Positions 1 to 13,100 of a DNA stretch of 64,000 nucleotides are shown one piece after another. Within the stretch, counting starts at the first letter, position 1; every line of letters begins with the position of its first letter. The stretch is from Branchiostoma belcheri (taxonomy: Eukaryota; Chordata; Leptocardii; Amphioxiformes; Branchiostomatidae). The notes beneath the pieces are model-generated. The model was not told the DNA's origin. It made no database searches and saw only the letters and a program-made list of their open reading frames with translations. The stretch spans positions 7,733,701-7,797,700 of the forward strand of contig NW_017802379.1 in NCBI RefSeq assembly GCF_001625305.1, read 5' to 3'. The position numbers were made by a program, and so were the translations under genes.

Positions 1-1051
1 CAGACCCCGATGGAAAGGCCCATTTGTCGTCGTGGAACGAATACTCTCCGATGGAGAACCAGGTGTCACGTACACGATCAAGAACACCCAGACTAACCGC
101 AAACAAACTGTGCATTATAACAGGTTGAAACCCTGCTATACACGCCAGGCAGAACCTGTTGCCAGGACGCCGACGGCACAGCCAGATCGCGACTGTCCGG
201 ATGAGCAAACTTCTCAACCAGCAACGGCCACAACAGACACTACGCAACGTGCTACACGGCGTGGTCGACGAGTAACTAGACCGTCGCGACTTGCGGACTA
301 TGTCACAGAACTCTAGATAACCTACTACAGCTGTGAACTCTCCCATCAGACTGTTGCATTGACGATCTACTAGTATTTAGATTGGGACACGGAAAACCTG
401 CTTCGCCAGGAAGTTAACTTTGACAGAGGTTGAAGACAAACCGTCTAGAACTTATACAGATTTTCTTTTTAATCTGTGTATCTTCCCTGTCAAATACCGT
501 TATACCTTTTATCTAGATCTGTCAAATGTAACGTTACACTATATAGAACTATTTTTTTTTAATTATGTTTATGCTCTGATATGTTTACATGATATTGGTA
601 AACTTTAGTGTAAGTCAAACTTCAGATACATGTAAGTTACTTGTTATTGTGATGACAGCTTTAATACAAGTTAAGTTTTATTCAGTAGTTTTATTCGTAC
701 TGTTACGGATACGGACTGTTCCCCGTTGCATTTTGTTATGTTGGATTACTATTATACTTATACATTGTTATATACAATTATATATACATTGTTATATCTG
801 TAAACTTCAGGAGAAGTTTTACTTGTTGTAGGGGGGAAGAGTGTAAGGATCTAATATGCTGAACCATAGAGTCCCCCCTATGGGAATGGTATAACCTGCC
901 ACCCCCGGTGGCGAGTAGGCAAGTCCACTAGGAACCAGTTATATCCAGTTGAGTTAGAGTTACCCACATGTTCTGAAGAATACATACAGATCCACAGTAC
1001 TCCACTCGTCTCTTCTGCTCATTCCATAAACCCTGGGATTGGATCGTTACA
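1..1051 (+). mobile_element. 3' end of a Ty3/gypsy-type LTR retroelement
   Basis: Positions 2-316 are open to a TAG stop and encode the C-terminal tail of a Ty3/gypsy-like polyprotein. The residues RPRWKGPFVV followed by HYNRLKPC are the usual closing motif of this integrase family, and a basic, low-complexity tail follows. Positions 317-829 hold AT-rich DNA without a convincing ORF. A polypurine tract at 830-841 leads directly into a 3' LTR at 842-1051. The 5' part is outside the window, so intactness and the target-site duplication cannot be judged. The element lies in the same orientation as the kinesin, immediately upstream of its first visible exon and so presumably inside an intron. Confidence 0.8.
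842..1051 (+). repeat. 3' LTR, 210 bp
   Basis: It begins TGTAAGGATC directly after the purine tract AGGGGGGAAGAG and ends GATCGTTACA. The two ends are inverted complements with one mismatch, and they have the TG...CA form of retroviral-type LTRs. It contains a C-rich stretch and no ORF. The matching 5' LTR is not in the window. Confidence 0.75.
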
Positions 1052-1170
1052 CTAGGGTCACGAATTTTGGTTGGAAGACCTCCATTTTTCTCAGAAAGTG
1101 AAATTTTGGTACCTTGAACATTAAGTAATACAGTACAGTAAGTTGACCAATGGTTGTCTCTATGTTTCAG

Positions 1171-4100
1171 GTATGCTTGTACGGCATTTGCATTTGGACA
1201 GACAGGATCTGGGAAGACTCACACCATTACAGGGCCTATGACTATGGTGAGACATGTTGTGACTCTTAGCTCACTTTCAACCCTAATTATAGACAGAAAT
1301 GTTGATTGTTACATTTGCATTGCAACATTGGTCAGCTTTACAGTTAATTATTGACATTTTGGTCAAGAATTTTGAAATTGATCGACAACAATGATAAACA
1401 GTAAAGCTGTGAGTGAGTTGAGCTTACATATAAATGACTTGCTCAACCTTTTCATGACTTTCATTGTTGCAATTACAATGTACCAGTATCTTTAATTCTG
1501 ATGTTGTGATAAACTTAATATGTAACATCAACATTTTATGCCATTGCTTAACCTATAGCTTAGAGATTGCATCCTAACAAATCTGACTTGCCACATCCAA
1601 ATAATTTTCCTTCTACTAAGCAATTTGCAGCATTGTAGTTCATAATCATTAAAGTTTGTGCTGGTTTTGGTTTGCATGCAAGACTGCATTTTATGAAATA
1701 ATTTCTGCAGTTTTGATTTTCTTTGTGATCTATGCTGGCTTTTATACAAGACATTCCATCTTGCAAACATTGAAGCACATACAGTGGCCATACTGACAGT
1801 TTATGACTCTCTCTCGTACTTTCGGAGACACGCACGCCACGTGCGGTTCCGACGAACAGCGGTGAGGAGGCGACCGCGTTCGGGGTAGGTTTGCGTGGTG
1901 GTGATCGTCATGGAAACCCGCGTATACATTTTTGCATGTGCGAAACGTGTGGAAAGTCTCTTGCACTGCCCCCCCCCCATGTAACACTTTGCACTAACCC
2001 TGCAAGCATGTCATCTTTGCTGCCATCATCGCACTTCTGTCTTTCTTGTTGTGCTCATTTCATGGTGACAGTTTTTGTACTGTTCAAATTGGTGGAAATG
2101 TTTGTGACTGTACCGTTAGAATAGTTGCAATGTTGTACATACACAACTTGGCCAAGTACCATTGTCAAAAATTTTCAAAATCACTCCAGATGTGTGATGG
2201 TACTACTAAGATGTGTTCAATCTTGCGTTATCAGCCAATTTCTTGAAAGCATCCCATGTCACATTTCCAGAGTGATCTTTGACACTAGGGATTTTTGATA
2301 ATGTCACTTGGTTGAGAATTGGCCAAAGTATGTGTGACAAAGTATCATCTGAGGCATATACAATGTATAAAGTATTTTGTAACAGTTGAAAGCATTAAGG
2401 AACTAAAGATGGGATGGTGCCATGTTATATTCATCTAAAAATAACATAACAGGTATCATGTGTGGGAGTTGGAAGGGGATGGTGTTAATGTTGCTTCTGG
2501 CAGAATGACCTTACGAAGATTACTACCAGTTACGATGTATAAGTTCTCTTTGATTCCAGTTTAAGAATTGATATACTAATAGTGTGCAAATCGACATTAG
2601 ATACAATACATTGTATGTAACTGCATGCAAAACAGTGAATATTGATCTCAGAGTCCAGCATTATGATCCATATTATCAAAATTAAAATCATTTTGTAAAT
2701 GTAAGAACTAACTTTTGCCAATTGTTGCCCAAAGTTGAAAGCTTATGTTCTGCTAACTACATGTAAAGGTTCTTTTGGACTAAACATGAATTTTTAAGTT
2801 TCTGTGGAGGTCAGAGGAGTGTTAAGTATTTAAGACGCCTTATTGTATCTGTTTCAGTTTGAAGATGACACCGTGCAAGATGCAGAGTACCAGGGTTTGA
2901 TACAGCGCGCCTTCCTGTACCTGTTTGACAGCATCGGACAGCGCAAACGCCGAGACCCCAGCACAGTCTACACCCTCAGGGCCACCTATCTGGAAATATA
3001 CAACGAACAGGTCTGTACATTTCACATCTAACCTAAGCCTACTGACCAGTGTTCAAGCCAGCATCCATATTTCCTTTGGAATTTTGTTGCTTATGATGGT
3101 CAAAAATTTTGCCCAACCCATCACCTTTGACAGACGAAAATTGGTGTGTAAAGATGTGGGATGTCATGAAACTAAGCTTGATCTAACAGCAAAATTTTCC
3201 TCTCAAATAGCATTTCAAAAGATCAGCATTAAATTTTCAAAATTTCTCGGGGAAGCATGCCCCTGGACCCCTCTATAGAATTGTAGCATTTTGGTAATCA
3301 ACATGATTTTACGTGTAACAAAATCGAGATGACGAAAAAAAATATCAGGCTGGCTAGAACACTTGTCTAGTACTGCTACTGACTTCTACCAACTACATGT
3401 AATTAGTATTTGCACAGTTTTTTTTATCCGTAAGCTATAATGTTTGGGTTGTTTTCTGTTACTACGTAACCCCATTATTTGTTGAATTCATTGATCCAAT
3501 CATCAGCGAATCATCAGTGTATGTGCTGATTGGATATGTGTACCCATAACAATATACAGTAGAATGAGAAGTCTATATGCATCCATTGTGTTTTTGTTTA
3601 TTTGTTTGTTTTGCTGTTTGTCTCAGGTGAAGGACCTACTGAACCCGGCGGATCGGTCCAACCTGCCCGTGCGATGGTCCAAAGAGCAGGGCTTCTATGT
3701 GGAGAACCTTTTCTGTCCAGAGTTTGAGACTATCGATGACATCATGGCAGTGCTGGAAGAAGGTGATAACAGAATCTCAGCAACCTCCTAACTGCTGCCT
3801 TATTCCAGAACAAGTTACTGTAAATCACTTTATGTTCACGGTAGCAAAAGTTTGCAGTCTGAGAAAAATGGACGTGTTCGCGGAACTATAATGTTCATGG
3901 TTATCAAGAATATCGACAGGTTCAGAAAAAGAAAGTCAAGGAATTATTTGTTAACGGTAATGATAAGTTCACGGTACAGATTAGTGGCCGCGAAAACCAA
4001 ACATAAAAGTACCCTGGTACTGCAAAAAAGGCAGGAATTACAGTATTCAGTTGGTGTCAAAATGCTAACTCAGAATAGAGAATTTTAACGATAAAACTCA

Positions 4101-7100
4101 GTTTTCCACAACAGCAGTACATGCGTAACTGATTTTTGTATATCTGTGAATAATTTCATCAGGTTGGGGAATGATTGAATTGTTATTGCAGTGTTCTTTA
4201 TTCACAACCACTTGTTTAACAAGAGCAGACATTTCGATGACCACTTGTCACAATGGTCATTAGGGCAATTATGATTGGTTCACTCAGTGCAATTAAGCTA
4301 AGTGTCGCTGTTTCGCTCTGCACTGAAGCTAAAATTTGATTCAAATTTGATTTTTGTGTATTATTGACTCTTCAGGAATGCACAACAGGCATGTTGGTTC
4401 CCACAATCTGAATGAACACTCCAGCCGAAGCCACACCATGCTTACACTCAACATTGACAGTGAAATGGTAAGAGTGCTCAACTGTTTGCTTTTCATTGCC
4501 TACTATCTAGATCTCTGGACCATTTTATTACTGATGAAAAAGAAAGTGGATGCTACAACTAGTCAAGTATTTGAAACTTAGAAGAGAATCAACCTAGTTG
4601 CTTGATTTATTTTGTATTTACATAAGGTCATGTTGATTTATGTAAGGCCATGTTGATTTGATTATTATCATAACGGACAAAAATTCATATGCGCACGGAT
4701 GTCAACACATGTTTTTGACAATACTGAAAACCGTACAAAGCTGCTGCAAAATAAGCAAATAAATGCCATACATGTAAATTGCAAACAAAAACTATTGGAA
4801 AATGATACTAAATGTGGTAGAATGCCAAAATCAACAACAATTTGTATTCCAATTATGGACTGCACCAGTCATGAAGTCATATCATTCTATATAGCAGTGA
4901 GCAAATATGACTGTATTGCATAATTATTAGATTAAGTATAATTCTATGCATTCTATAACTTTGATCTTGCACATTATTAGAGTGGGTTCAGACTCTACGG
5001 CTTGCCTTATACATGTGGTTAAATGCACCAGCATCAGAATTTGTGTAGCTGTCAGGTAATGCTGATCCCTGGCTTTGAGTCCTGGTCACAGGATACTAAC
5101 ATTACTAGCTGGAGGCAGTTTGGTTGTCCTTTGTTCGTTATCACTCTAGCGTTATTAGGTAGTAGGAGATATGTTATTTTCTCATGAGTATTGTCACGGG
5201 ACAGTGGCCAAGTTGGATGGACCCATTGTTTCAGACTTTGGGTGTGGCTAACAGTAGCAGATATTGAAGATTCTTCTGCGAGGACAAACTATGAATCATT
5301 TTGCTGTGTGAAGGGGGAATTTCTCAACATTTAGATCCATATGTGGGCCATGTAATTGTATACTGATCATTGTGTACATGACAAGACAGTTTTCATCTAG
5401 AGCAAAAAAGGATTTATATAGATGACAAGTTAGTCAATGAATGCGGGGATTTGACACAAAGAACTAATTGAGTCCCCGGCTGTTTTGAAGCTCGGTCCTG
5501 CACAGTTTTTATCAGCTATCATTGTGTAAGCACCAATTTTGCTTAAGTTTTTTTTACATGTTTTCAAGATTCTTCTTGTATATAGTATGTTACAAGGTTT
5601 CCAAATTGGTATGTACAATTTGTCTTTTGTCATTCCCTAATTCCTACTAACTCAAGGAAATTGTGACTCAAGCAAGTCTGGATAGGTTTTAAAGACATTT
5701 CAAGTCCACAGACATTCTCTTTCCTATTGACAATGTCGTCCTGTGTTTTTTTTTTGTTCAGGCTGACCCAGACGATGACTCCATGTACATCACCAAACAC
5801 GGTAAGATCTGTTTTGTGGACCTGGCAGGCAGCGAGAAAGTCAAGGAGTCCAAATCAGCCGGGGACGCACTCGTGGAGACCACAAACATCAACAAGAGCC
5901 TTCTGACTCTTGGAAACTGCATTTCTGCCCTCAGCGACCCAAAGAAACGCGGCGGACACATTCCCTTTCGAGACAGCAAGCTAACGAAACTGCTGTCTGA
6001 TAGTCTAGGAGGGACCGGTGTAACTTTAATGGTTGCGTGTATATCGCCCTCGGCGTACAATGGCTCCGAGACGATGAATACTTTAAGATACGCAGTCCGG
6101 GCCAAGAGGATAAAAAACAAGCCTCTCGTGAGGATGGATCCGAGAGAGAAACTGATCTTGAGCCTGCAGAGAGAACTAAAGAGATTACGCAGTGAAAACG
6201 AGTATCTGCGAACGAAACTGAACTTCCCGCAGAGTCGAATGGGAATGGTGAACGGACACAGAAAAGAACCGCCGCAAGAGGACGAAGCGGTCAGACAGAC
6301 GTTGGTCCGTCGCGACACGAACGATAGCGACAGCTTGTACGAAATGTTGCAGGAGTACATGGTTGAGAACGAGAACCTGAGACATGAGAATACCGAGCTG
6401 TTCACGTCGAAGGACCACATTCAGCGCGAGCAGGTGCTGCTATCCCGGGAAAACGATAAACTCGTTCAGAAGCTGGAAAACCTGGAGAGAGTCCTCGCCG
6501 CGTCCCCGCTGAGTTGGCAAACCTCGTCACGGCACAGCTCAGGTCACTCGATACGCAGAGATTCTGGTCACCGGCACTCGGCGCATTCCGAGGGACCGCC
6601 TGTTACGATGCTCTCACCTTTGACAAAGTCGCCGTTTGACCCACGAGAGGCGAAGAACCGGCACATGACAACATGGCCGCCCTCGCCAGAGCTGCAGCCA
6701 AGAATGGCGTGGAGATCAACACCACCCTCGGAACATTCCAAGGTGACTACTGTAATTCCTGTTTTTCTGATGGTACTTTTAAATTCATGTTCGCAGTTTG
6801 CAGTTTTCACTGTCACTTCTCTATAATTGTACTTTAATGTCCTTTAACATAGTAATAATTCCCAGACTTTCTTTTTTTCTGCACCTGACACCAATCCAGA
6901 CTTGGTGAAATTTTGTTACCGCAAACATAAGTGAATTAGTATTTGATTCTTTAGAGTCAGCAGTCAACATAGACTATTCTTCAATCATCGACAGTTGTAT
7001 TTGTTTCAAAAGTTAAAATATTGTGCAACTATAGGGTAATCAATTGCTAGATTCCAATGTCTAAAACAATAGTTGAACCTGCTTATCAAGCAGCATTATC

Positions 7101-10100
7101 CTGTGACTTCTCTTTCAGAATCATCAGAAGTATTTTTCACCTCTTTATTCTTCAGCAGCTAAAAATTACACTGTCATTTCCTTCCACAGGATGTGAGCCT
7201 GCCGCCGGTGGATCAGAAAAAGGGAATCCCCTCCAACTTCCGCCAGCAGCAGGCCCGTCCCAACGTTAACGCCTCCTTCCCTCCGTCCAAGATCCCCACC
7301 AAGAGCCAGGGCTTCTCCAAACTGCCGCACAAGGGCACAGAGGTCACGCCCAAGGTCATGGAGAAGAAGAAGGAAAAGAAGGCTTCAGATTCCAACTTAA
7401 AGAAGAGATTTATCAAACTTGAAGCATCTGGAACAACAGGGTCTTCTCAAAAGGTATAATTTCCTCTCTAACTGTATACTAGGGCAAATCCTGATAAAGC
7501 TGTTGATTTGGGAGTTTTTGCTCTCGGTAGATGTTTGTAACAAACATTCAATGTGTTTCTTGAGGGATTTGGTGATCATCCAAGTTTCACTGCAATACAG
7601 TAAAATGTTGATTCTACAGCTGTTTCAGTTTATTTGTTTTACCATTAATTACAGCTCAGGCCATTTTGGCCTGCTTTTCAGGTAATCCTGGATGAAAACT
7701 GTGGCAATGAAGAGTTTGATTTTGTTTTTCGGTGATGATTTGGAATCTCAAATTTTCTTTAGTTTAATATAGCAGTTACTCCAGGCTGGCGCTTTTCATA
7801 TTACACCAGTCAATGAACAATCAAACCATGGAAGCATGTCTTGATTTTTCAGCAGGGAGGCTATGCGGAGCGGTTCCAACAAAAGCGTGAAGCCATGGGT
7901 AAGAAGGAGGAGGACAGTACAGCTAGTAGGGAGCCAGAGACTGAGAAGGAACAAGACATGAACATCGCATGGCAAAACAGGGAGGGCCAGAGGGACCAGC
8001 CTATTCACAGACATGGTCAGTACACTTGCACTGATGTCCCTTATCAAGTTAGCCTCCGTAGCAGGCATATAGAACTGGGGGTTTGGTGGTCTTCGGCTGT
8101 TTTCTGATTAGCCCAGTTCTAAATGAGGGTAATTCAACCAGGCTGGCTATGTTGTCTGTATGTAATCCCAGAAAATATCACAAGCCCCCAAAGACCCTGA
8201 GGACCCACAAAATCCCCAGTTTTTGGTATGCTATGGAGGCTATATCAAGTCTGGTTAAAGGGATTTTGTCTTACATAACCGGTAATGTTTCTCACCTGCT
8301 TACAAAATGTACACATTTCAATGCCTGTCAGACATCTTCCTCAGAACTTCTGACTGGAGTACTGCTTCTCACCATTATATAGCCAATGTATATAAAGGGG
8401 CACTTTATTGGGTACATATAACTGGCAAGAAGCAGTATTCCAGTCAAAAGCTCTGAGGATTCTTAGATGTCTGACAGGCATTGGAAATTAAGCTGGTAAG
8501 AAACACTACCAGTTGTGTGAGAAGAAAATCGCTGTCCTACCAACCCAGAGTTCGAAATACAAAGGTGCAATGTGCAAATTGCACGTAATTTTCAAGATTT
8601 GCACCTAAAAATATTTTGAATGTGCAATTTTGCACCTGGACAATACCGATATATCATGTTTGCACTGCGTATCTCCGAAGTTTCATGCTGTGTCGGCATC
8701 GCGCTGGGCGCATGGCAGCCATATTGTTTTCTTTACTGAACATCCTGGGAACAAGCTGCTCTCGTCCCCAGGTGAAGACGCGAAGGCATTACGTAATGAT
8801 TTACCTAATATGGCAAGACGCGAAGGCCTACGTAGCTGATTTACCAAATATGGTGAGACCCGCGAAACTTGTTGCCCGATGTGGTACGAAGTCCTTCGGC
8901 AGAGTAATTTCGGCTTTTTCGTCCAATTTTCAGTAAAATTCGGTGATTGGGCCGGGGGTCACTAGCGGCGTCCTTTGAAGCTAATGCCGACAAATTTTTT
9001 TTTGTGTTCTTTTTTTTTATAAACACAGATGATACTTGCATTGTTCATGTTTTGTTTGGTCCCTTCTTTTTAATGTATACTAAAACTTCTATATGCAGTG
9101 GCAGGCTAAGAAGGTTGATACACAGTAAAACAGTTCCAAACCTAAAGATGCAAGGCTAAATATAATTTTGCACATAAATTTTTCAAATTGCACCTAAAAA
9201 TTTTGCCAATGTGCAATTTTGCACGTACCTGAAAAAAAGTATTTCGAACCCTGCAACCTGATGAAATTCTTTTCTCCAGATCCTTCTAAAGGTTTAGCCA
9301 GTTGAGATTCAATAACTCGATTTCAGCGAGTTATTATCTGTCCTACGTATATATACTCTCTTCTATTTTCAAACAATGTCTGATAACATGGCTCTTTGAT
9401 TTTATCTGAAAACATGACATGCGTGTATTGAATATGATATCATCCAGCCTGGATGCCAGACCCATAGGCCCAAAGTTAGCAAGCATGAGGATCAAGGCCT
9501 AACTGAGGGGGCTGTGGTATAATTTCCTTGGGGGTATGTTGGCCCTGGAGCCAAGGAACTGGCCTGTGTAGGCCCTTGAAACAGTCTGGCACCCAGGCTA
9601 ACATAGTACTCTACTCCATTGCTTTGTGATGAGCCATAGATAATGATCCTAGTCCATCCATGCACCCATACATCCAGATAATGCAGTGGACAATCATACC
9701 CCTCCACATAACGCTGACAAACAGGGGGAGACCAATGATGCAAGTAAGTCATGCAGGATGTGAAGCAAACTGTCAAGCACCTCATCATGTGGACTATAGG
9801 GGGTGTCTTCATGTGGACTTGACCTAGAAAAAACATTAATCTATAATCACATTGACACCTGTGCTGTGCAATGTGAACCAGTCAGAATTGCCCTGAGGAA
9901 AGTGACAGGCGGTCACCAAATTGTCGGCTGAATAATCCTCTAGGTTGTAATTGTGTAAAAAGAGTCTCTCTAGTCAGTGACTTAGTACCAACCTGATGAA
10001 GCTATTCACAGATTCATCTAAAATGTACATTTAATCAGTTGTCATCTAAATGTTGAAACAGCAAATTGATATGAAGATAGTGGCCATTGAAATGGCCATT

Positions 10101-13100
10101 AAATTTTGCAGTGTCAGTTTACTGTTAATTATACCAGCTTGTCAAAATTTCAATTCAATTTATTTGCATACCGTAGTTGCAGCAACTACTGTTGTTTTCT
10201 CCAAGTCAGTGCAATAGGATCTGCACTAATTACCTCCATGGAGCTACATTTTGTATCTCCATGGAGGTAATTAGTGCAGACCTGCGGCTGAAATTTTCTA
10301 CCTCCATGGAGCTAGCTGTGAGCAGTGAGTCAGCATAAAGATTACAAAGATTAACAGTGACTGTCTTCTCAGCAGCAATTTGTCCAATTATTTGGCTGGT
10401 AATTTTGTTTTCAAGTCCCACAAGATGACACGCCCCCTATCTTCCACATGAAGAAGTGCAGAATAAGCCTGCTGTTGCTTGCTTGCACTCTGCATGATCA
10501 CCTCTCTTGCACCAGTGATTGTGTTCTCCACTCATACATTTGTATCATTGTCAAACACTGCTGTATTCACATGACTCTTAAACTAGTAAGTTTCACAGGC
10601 TTTGCACTGATATCAACATTTTCTATAAGGCCATGTTGATTTGATTACAATAGATGACATCCACATGCACATAAATTTTCATTCATTTGTAAAAAAAAAA
10701 GTTTTTGACCATACTGTAAATCATACAAGTAAAGCAGCTGCAAAATGAGCATATATATGCTATAGATTGTAAAAAAAAATATTGGAAAACGATTACCATA
10801 CCAATGTCAAAGAAAAAGAATAAAATGTGAAGAAATTAAAATTATAAGTTAAGTCTATTATTCCCCATACTACACTCTGTGTCATTTGTTCAACCTTCAT
10901 GACCACATAGATTTTATAATGAAAGCAACTTTTTTTTGCCAATTGAAAGTCTTTTATTTGCACGCTCGCATCAGTTTTTGTGTTCCCTTAGGATGTCATC
11001 CATATAATCAAATCAACATGGCCTTAGATATATGTCAGAACTGCACTCTATCGATCTGTGTGCTGTCGTTTTAAAGGAAATTTATTGAGCTAACGCACAG
11101 CTACATGTATCCAATACATGAGTGCAATCGTTGAAGACCATCAAAGCTGACAGTATATTCTAGACACATGCGCAGTGAGTAGTCTCCCTGCACATCTCAG
11201 GTTTTATCTGACATTCCTTGGGGAGATTCAGATAAAACCTGTCAATTCAAAGGTCAACGATTTTCATACCTGAATATTTGGGATTGTAAATTAAAATGAA
11301 GGAAATTGGCAACAGGCACAAGAGGCTAAAATTACTATTATTTCTTGCCAGAAAGTACTCTTGTTAATATTATGTTAAGCCTTTTATTTCAACGTGACAA
11401 ACTCAGTTCAGTATAGGCACCTAAATAACCAGATTTGACACCTACATTGGTATATTGTTGCATGATTATTTCTACCACCTGTAATTATGTTTGGATGGCA
11501 CTCCCACATTTTGTATTCTTATGGTATGGGAGCCAAACCACCATTTCTAAATCTTTTTCAGCATTTTAATTTGAAAGGACAAAAAATTTTAAATGGCACC
11601 TCAAAAAGATTAGTACCGGTAAATTAAACATAATCTATCCTACATGTACGCATTGAAAAACACATCACTACACGGGATAATATACAATATGTAAACTCAC
11701 TTTCTTTCAGACTTTAACTTTAACTCAGCAATTAACTTTAAATACATACTGACCAATCCCTGAAGCTGTCACTTTGGCATTGTCCTAATGGCTTACATGT
11801 ATATCTGTTCAGGATTTTCTAGAAGACACAACTAATGTCCAGTCAATGTCTTACAGGTCCTAGACAAAGAATAAACGATGCACAATTCTACACAACCAAA
11901 GATTCAGGTAAGAGTCATTCTTGTCTCTCTTTAACTTTTCAGACATTGCATGAATGTCATATGATGATTTTAAAAAAGACAGTCATCATCATTTTATAAA
12001 ATGTCATTTGTCTAATGTGACCTAATTATGTCAGTTACTGTTGAAAGGGATTAAATTTTCTGGGAGCAAATTTGTTCAGTCATGTTTCATATAAATTTGT
12101 AACTGTTACATCAGTTCAAAATCCTTCAACCGGATACTAACTACTTGAAACAACCTGTCTTCTCTGAGTCGGATGGACATTTGTACCTTCTCTAATTTGT
12201 CTCTTGAGACCTATTATAACCTGGTATGACTGTTTCGCATAAAAGAGAAGATGATTCAACCTGTCCATCATTATTAGAGTGACAAGGAGGAAGATTATAA
12301 GGAGGGTACTTCATATTGATCATCAATCATATTGAGATCCCTCTGGGTAAAGAAGTACCTAGTACCTTCCAAGAATACCCTGAGCTCTAAGATCATCTCA
12401 GAAAGAGATCGTCCTGGTAAAATACAAACTGAAATTGAAAAAAGAGAGAGACGAACTAGAGACTTAACATTTGCAAAGCAAATACTTTACCTTCGGACAC
12501 GGTCTGCTCTGTTAATTCTTACTCAAACACATTCACATACATGTACTACTAGTATAATATGGTGACAGGAGCAGACCATGAAATTGCAACATTACATTAT
12601 GTAACCCAACACCAGTCACCATGGTGACAGACGTAGAAGAGGAGGAAGAAACTGAGCAAAAACAATATGTTTTCCTTCGGTAAACATAATAACGATTCGG
12701 CTATACCATCTGCAAATTCAAGCCGGTGGCTATGGTCAATTTTTCTGAAATTGCAAAATTTGCTTCAACATCCAATCTCTTTTAAAAAAAAGAAAAGACA
12801 CTCTTTTTCACTGCGCATTCAAAGTCTTCAATGCAAATCTTTCTCCTAAATCAGATTAAAACCAAGTCTTAATACCAGACTAATGGAAATTTAATTCTCT
12901 CAATCAAGCTTAGTGAATAGTCTCTGACATAGTCGGCTTAAAATCTTAAGAGCTAATATTGATGAATGCTATATGAGGGAATTACTAGCCTGGGTACCAT
13001 CCCCAGTAGTATATTCGCAAACTCTATAACTGGGTCTGGACTTGCACACATATGTAGCGTCTGGAGTCTAAATATTCGTTCAGATTTTGAACGAGCGCGC

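Noticed and set aside
32-316. Independent small gene
   Set aside because: The frame is open to the window edge and matches the end of a Ty3/gypsy polyprotein next to a polypurine tract and LTR.
5758-6420. 220-residue minus-strand ORF
   Set aside because: Antisense shadow of the large KIF12 exon; no family motif, while the + strand encodes the motor.
6670-6742. Alternative frame AALARAAAKNGVEINTTLG near the end of the large KIF12 exon
   Set aside because: It looks protein-like, but only the main frame enters and leaves the exon in phase with both neighbours.
9492-9836. 114-residue minus-strand ORF
   Set aside because: Overlaps an old MITE and simple intronic DNA; no domain-like features.
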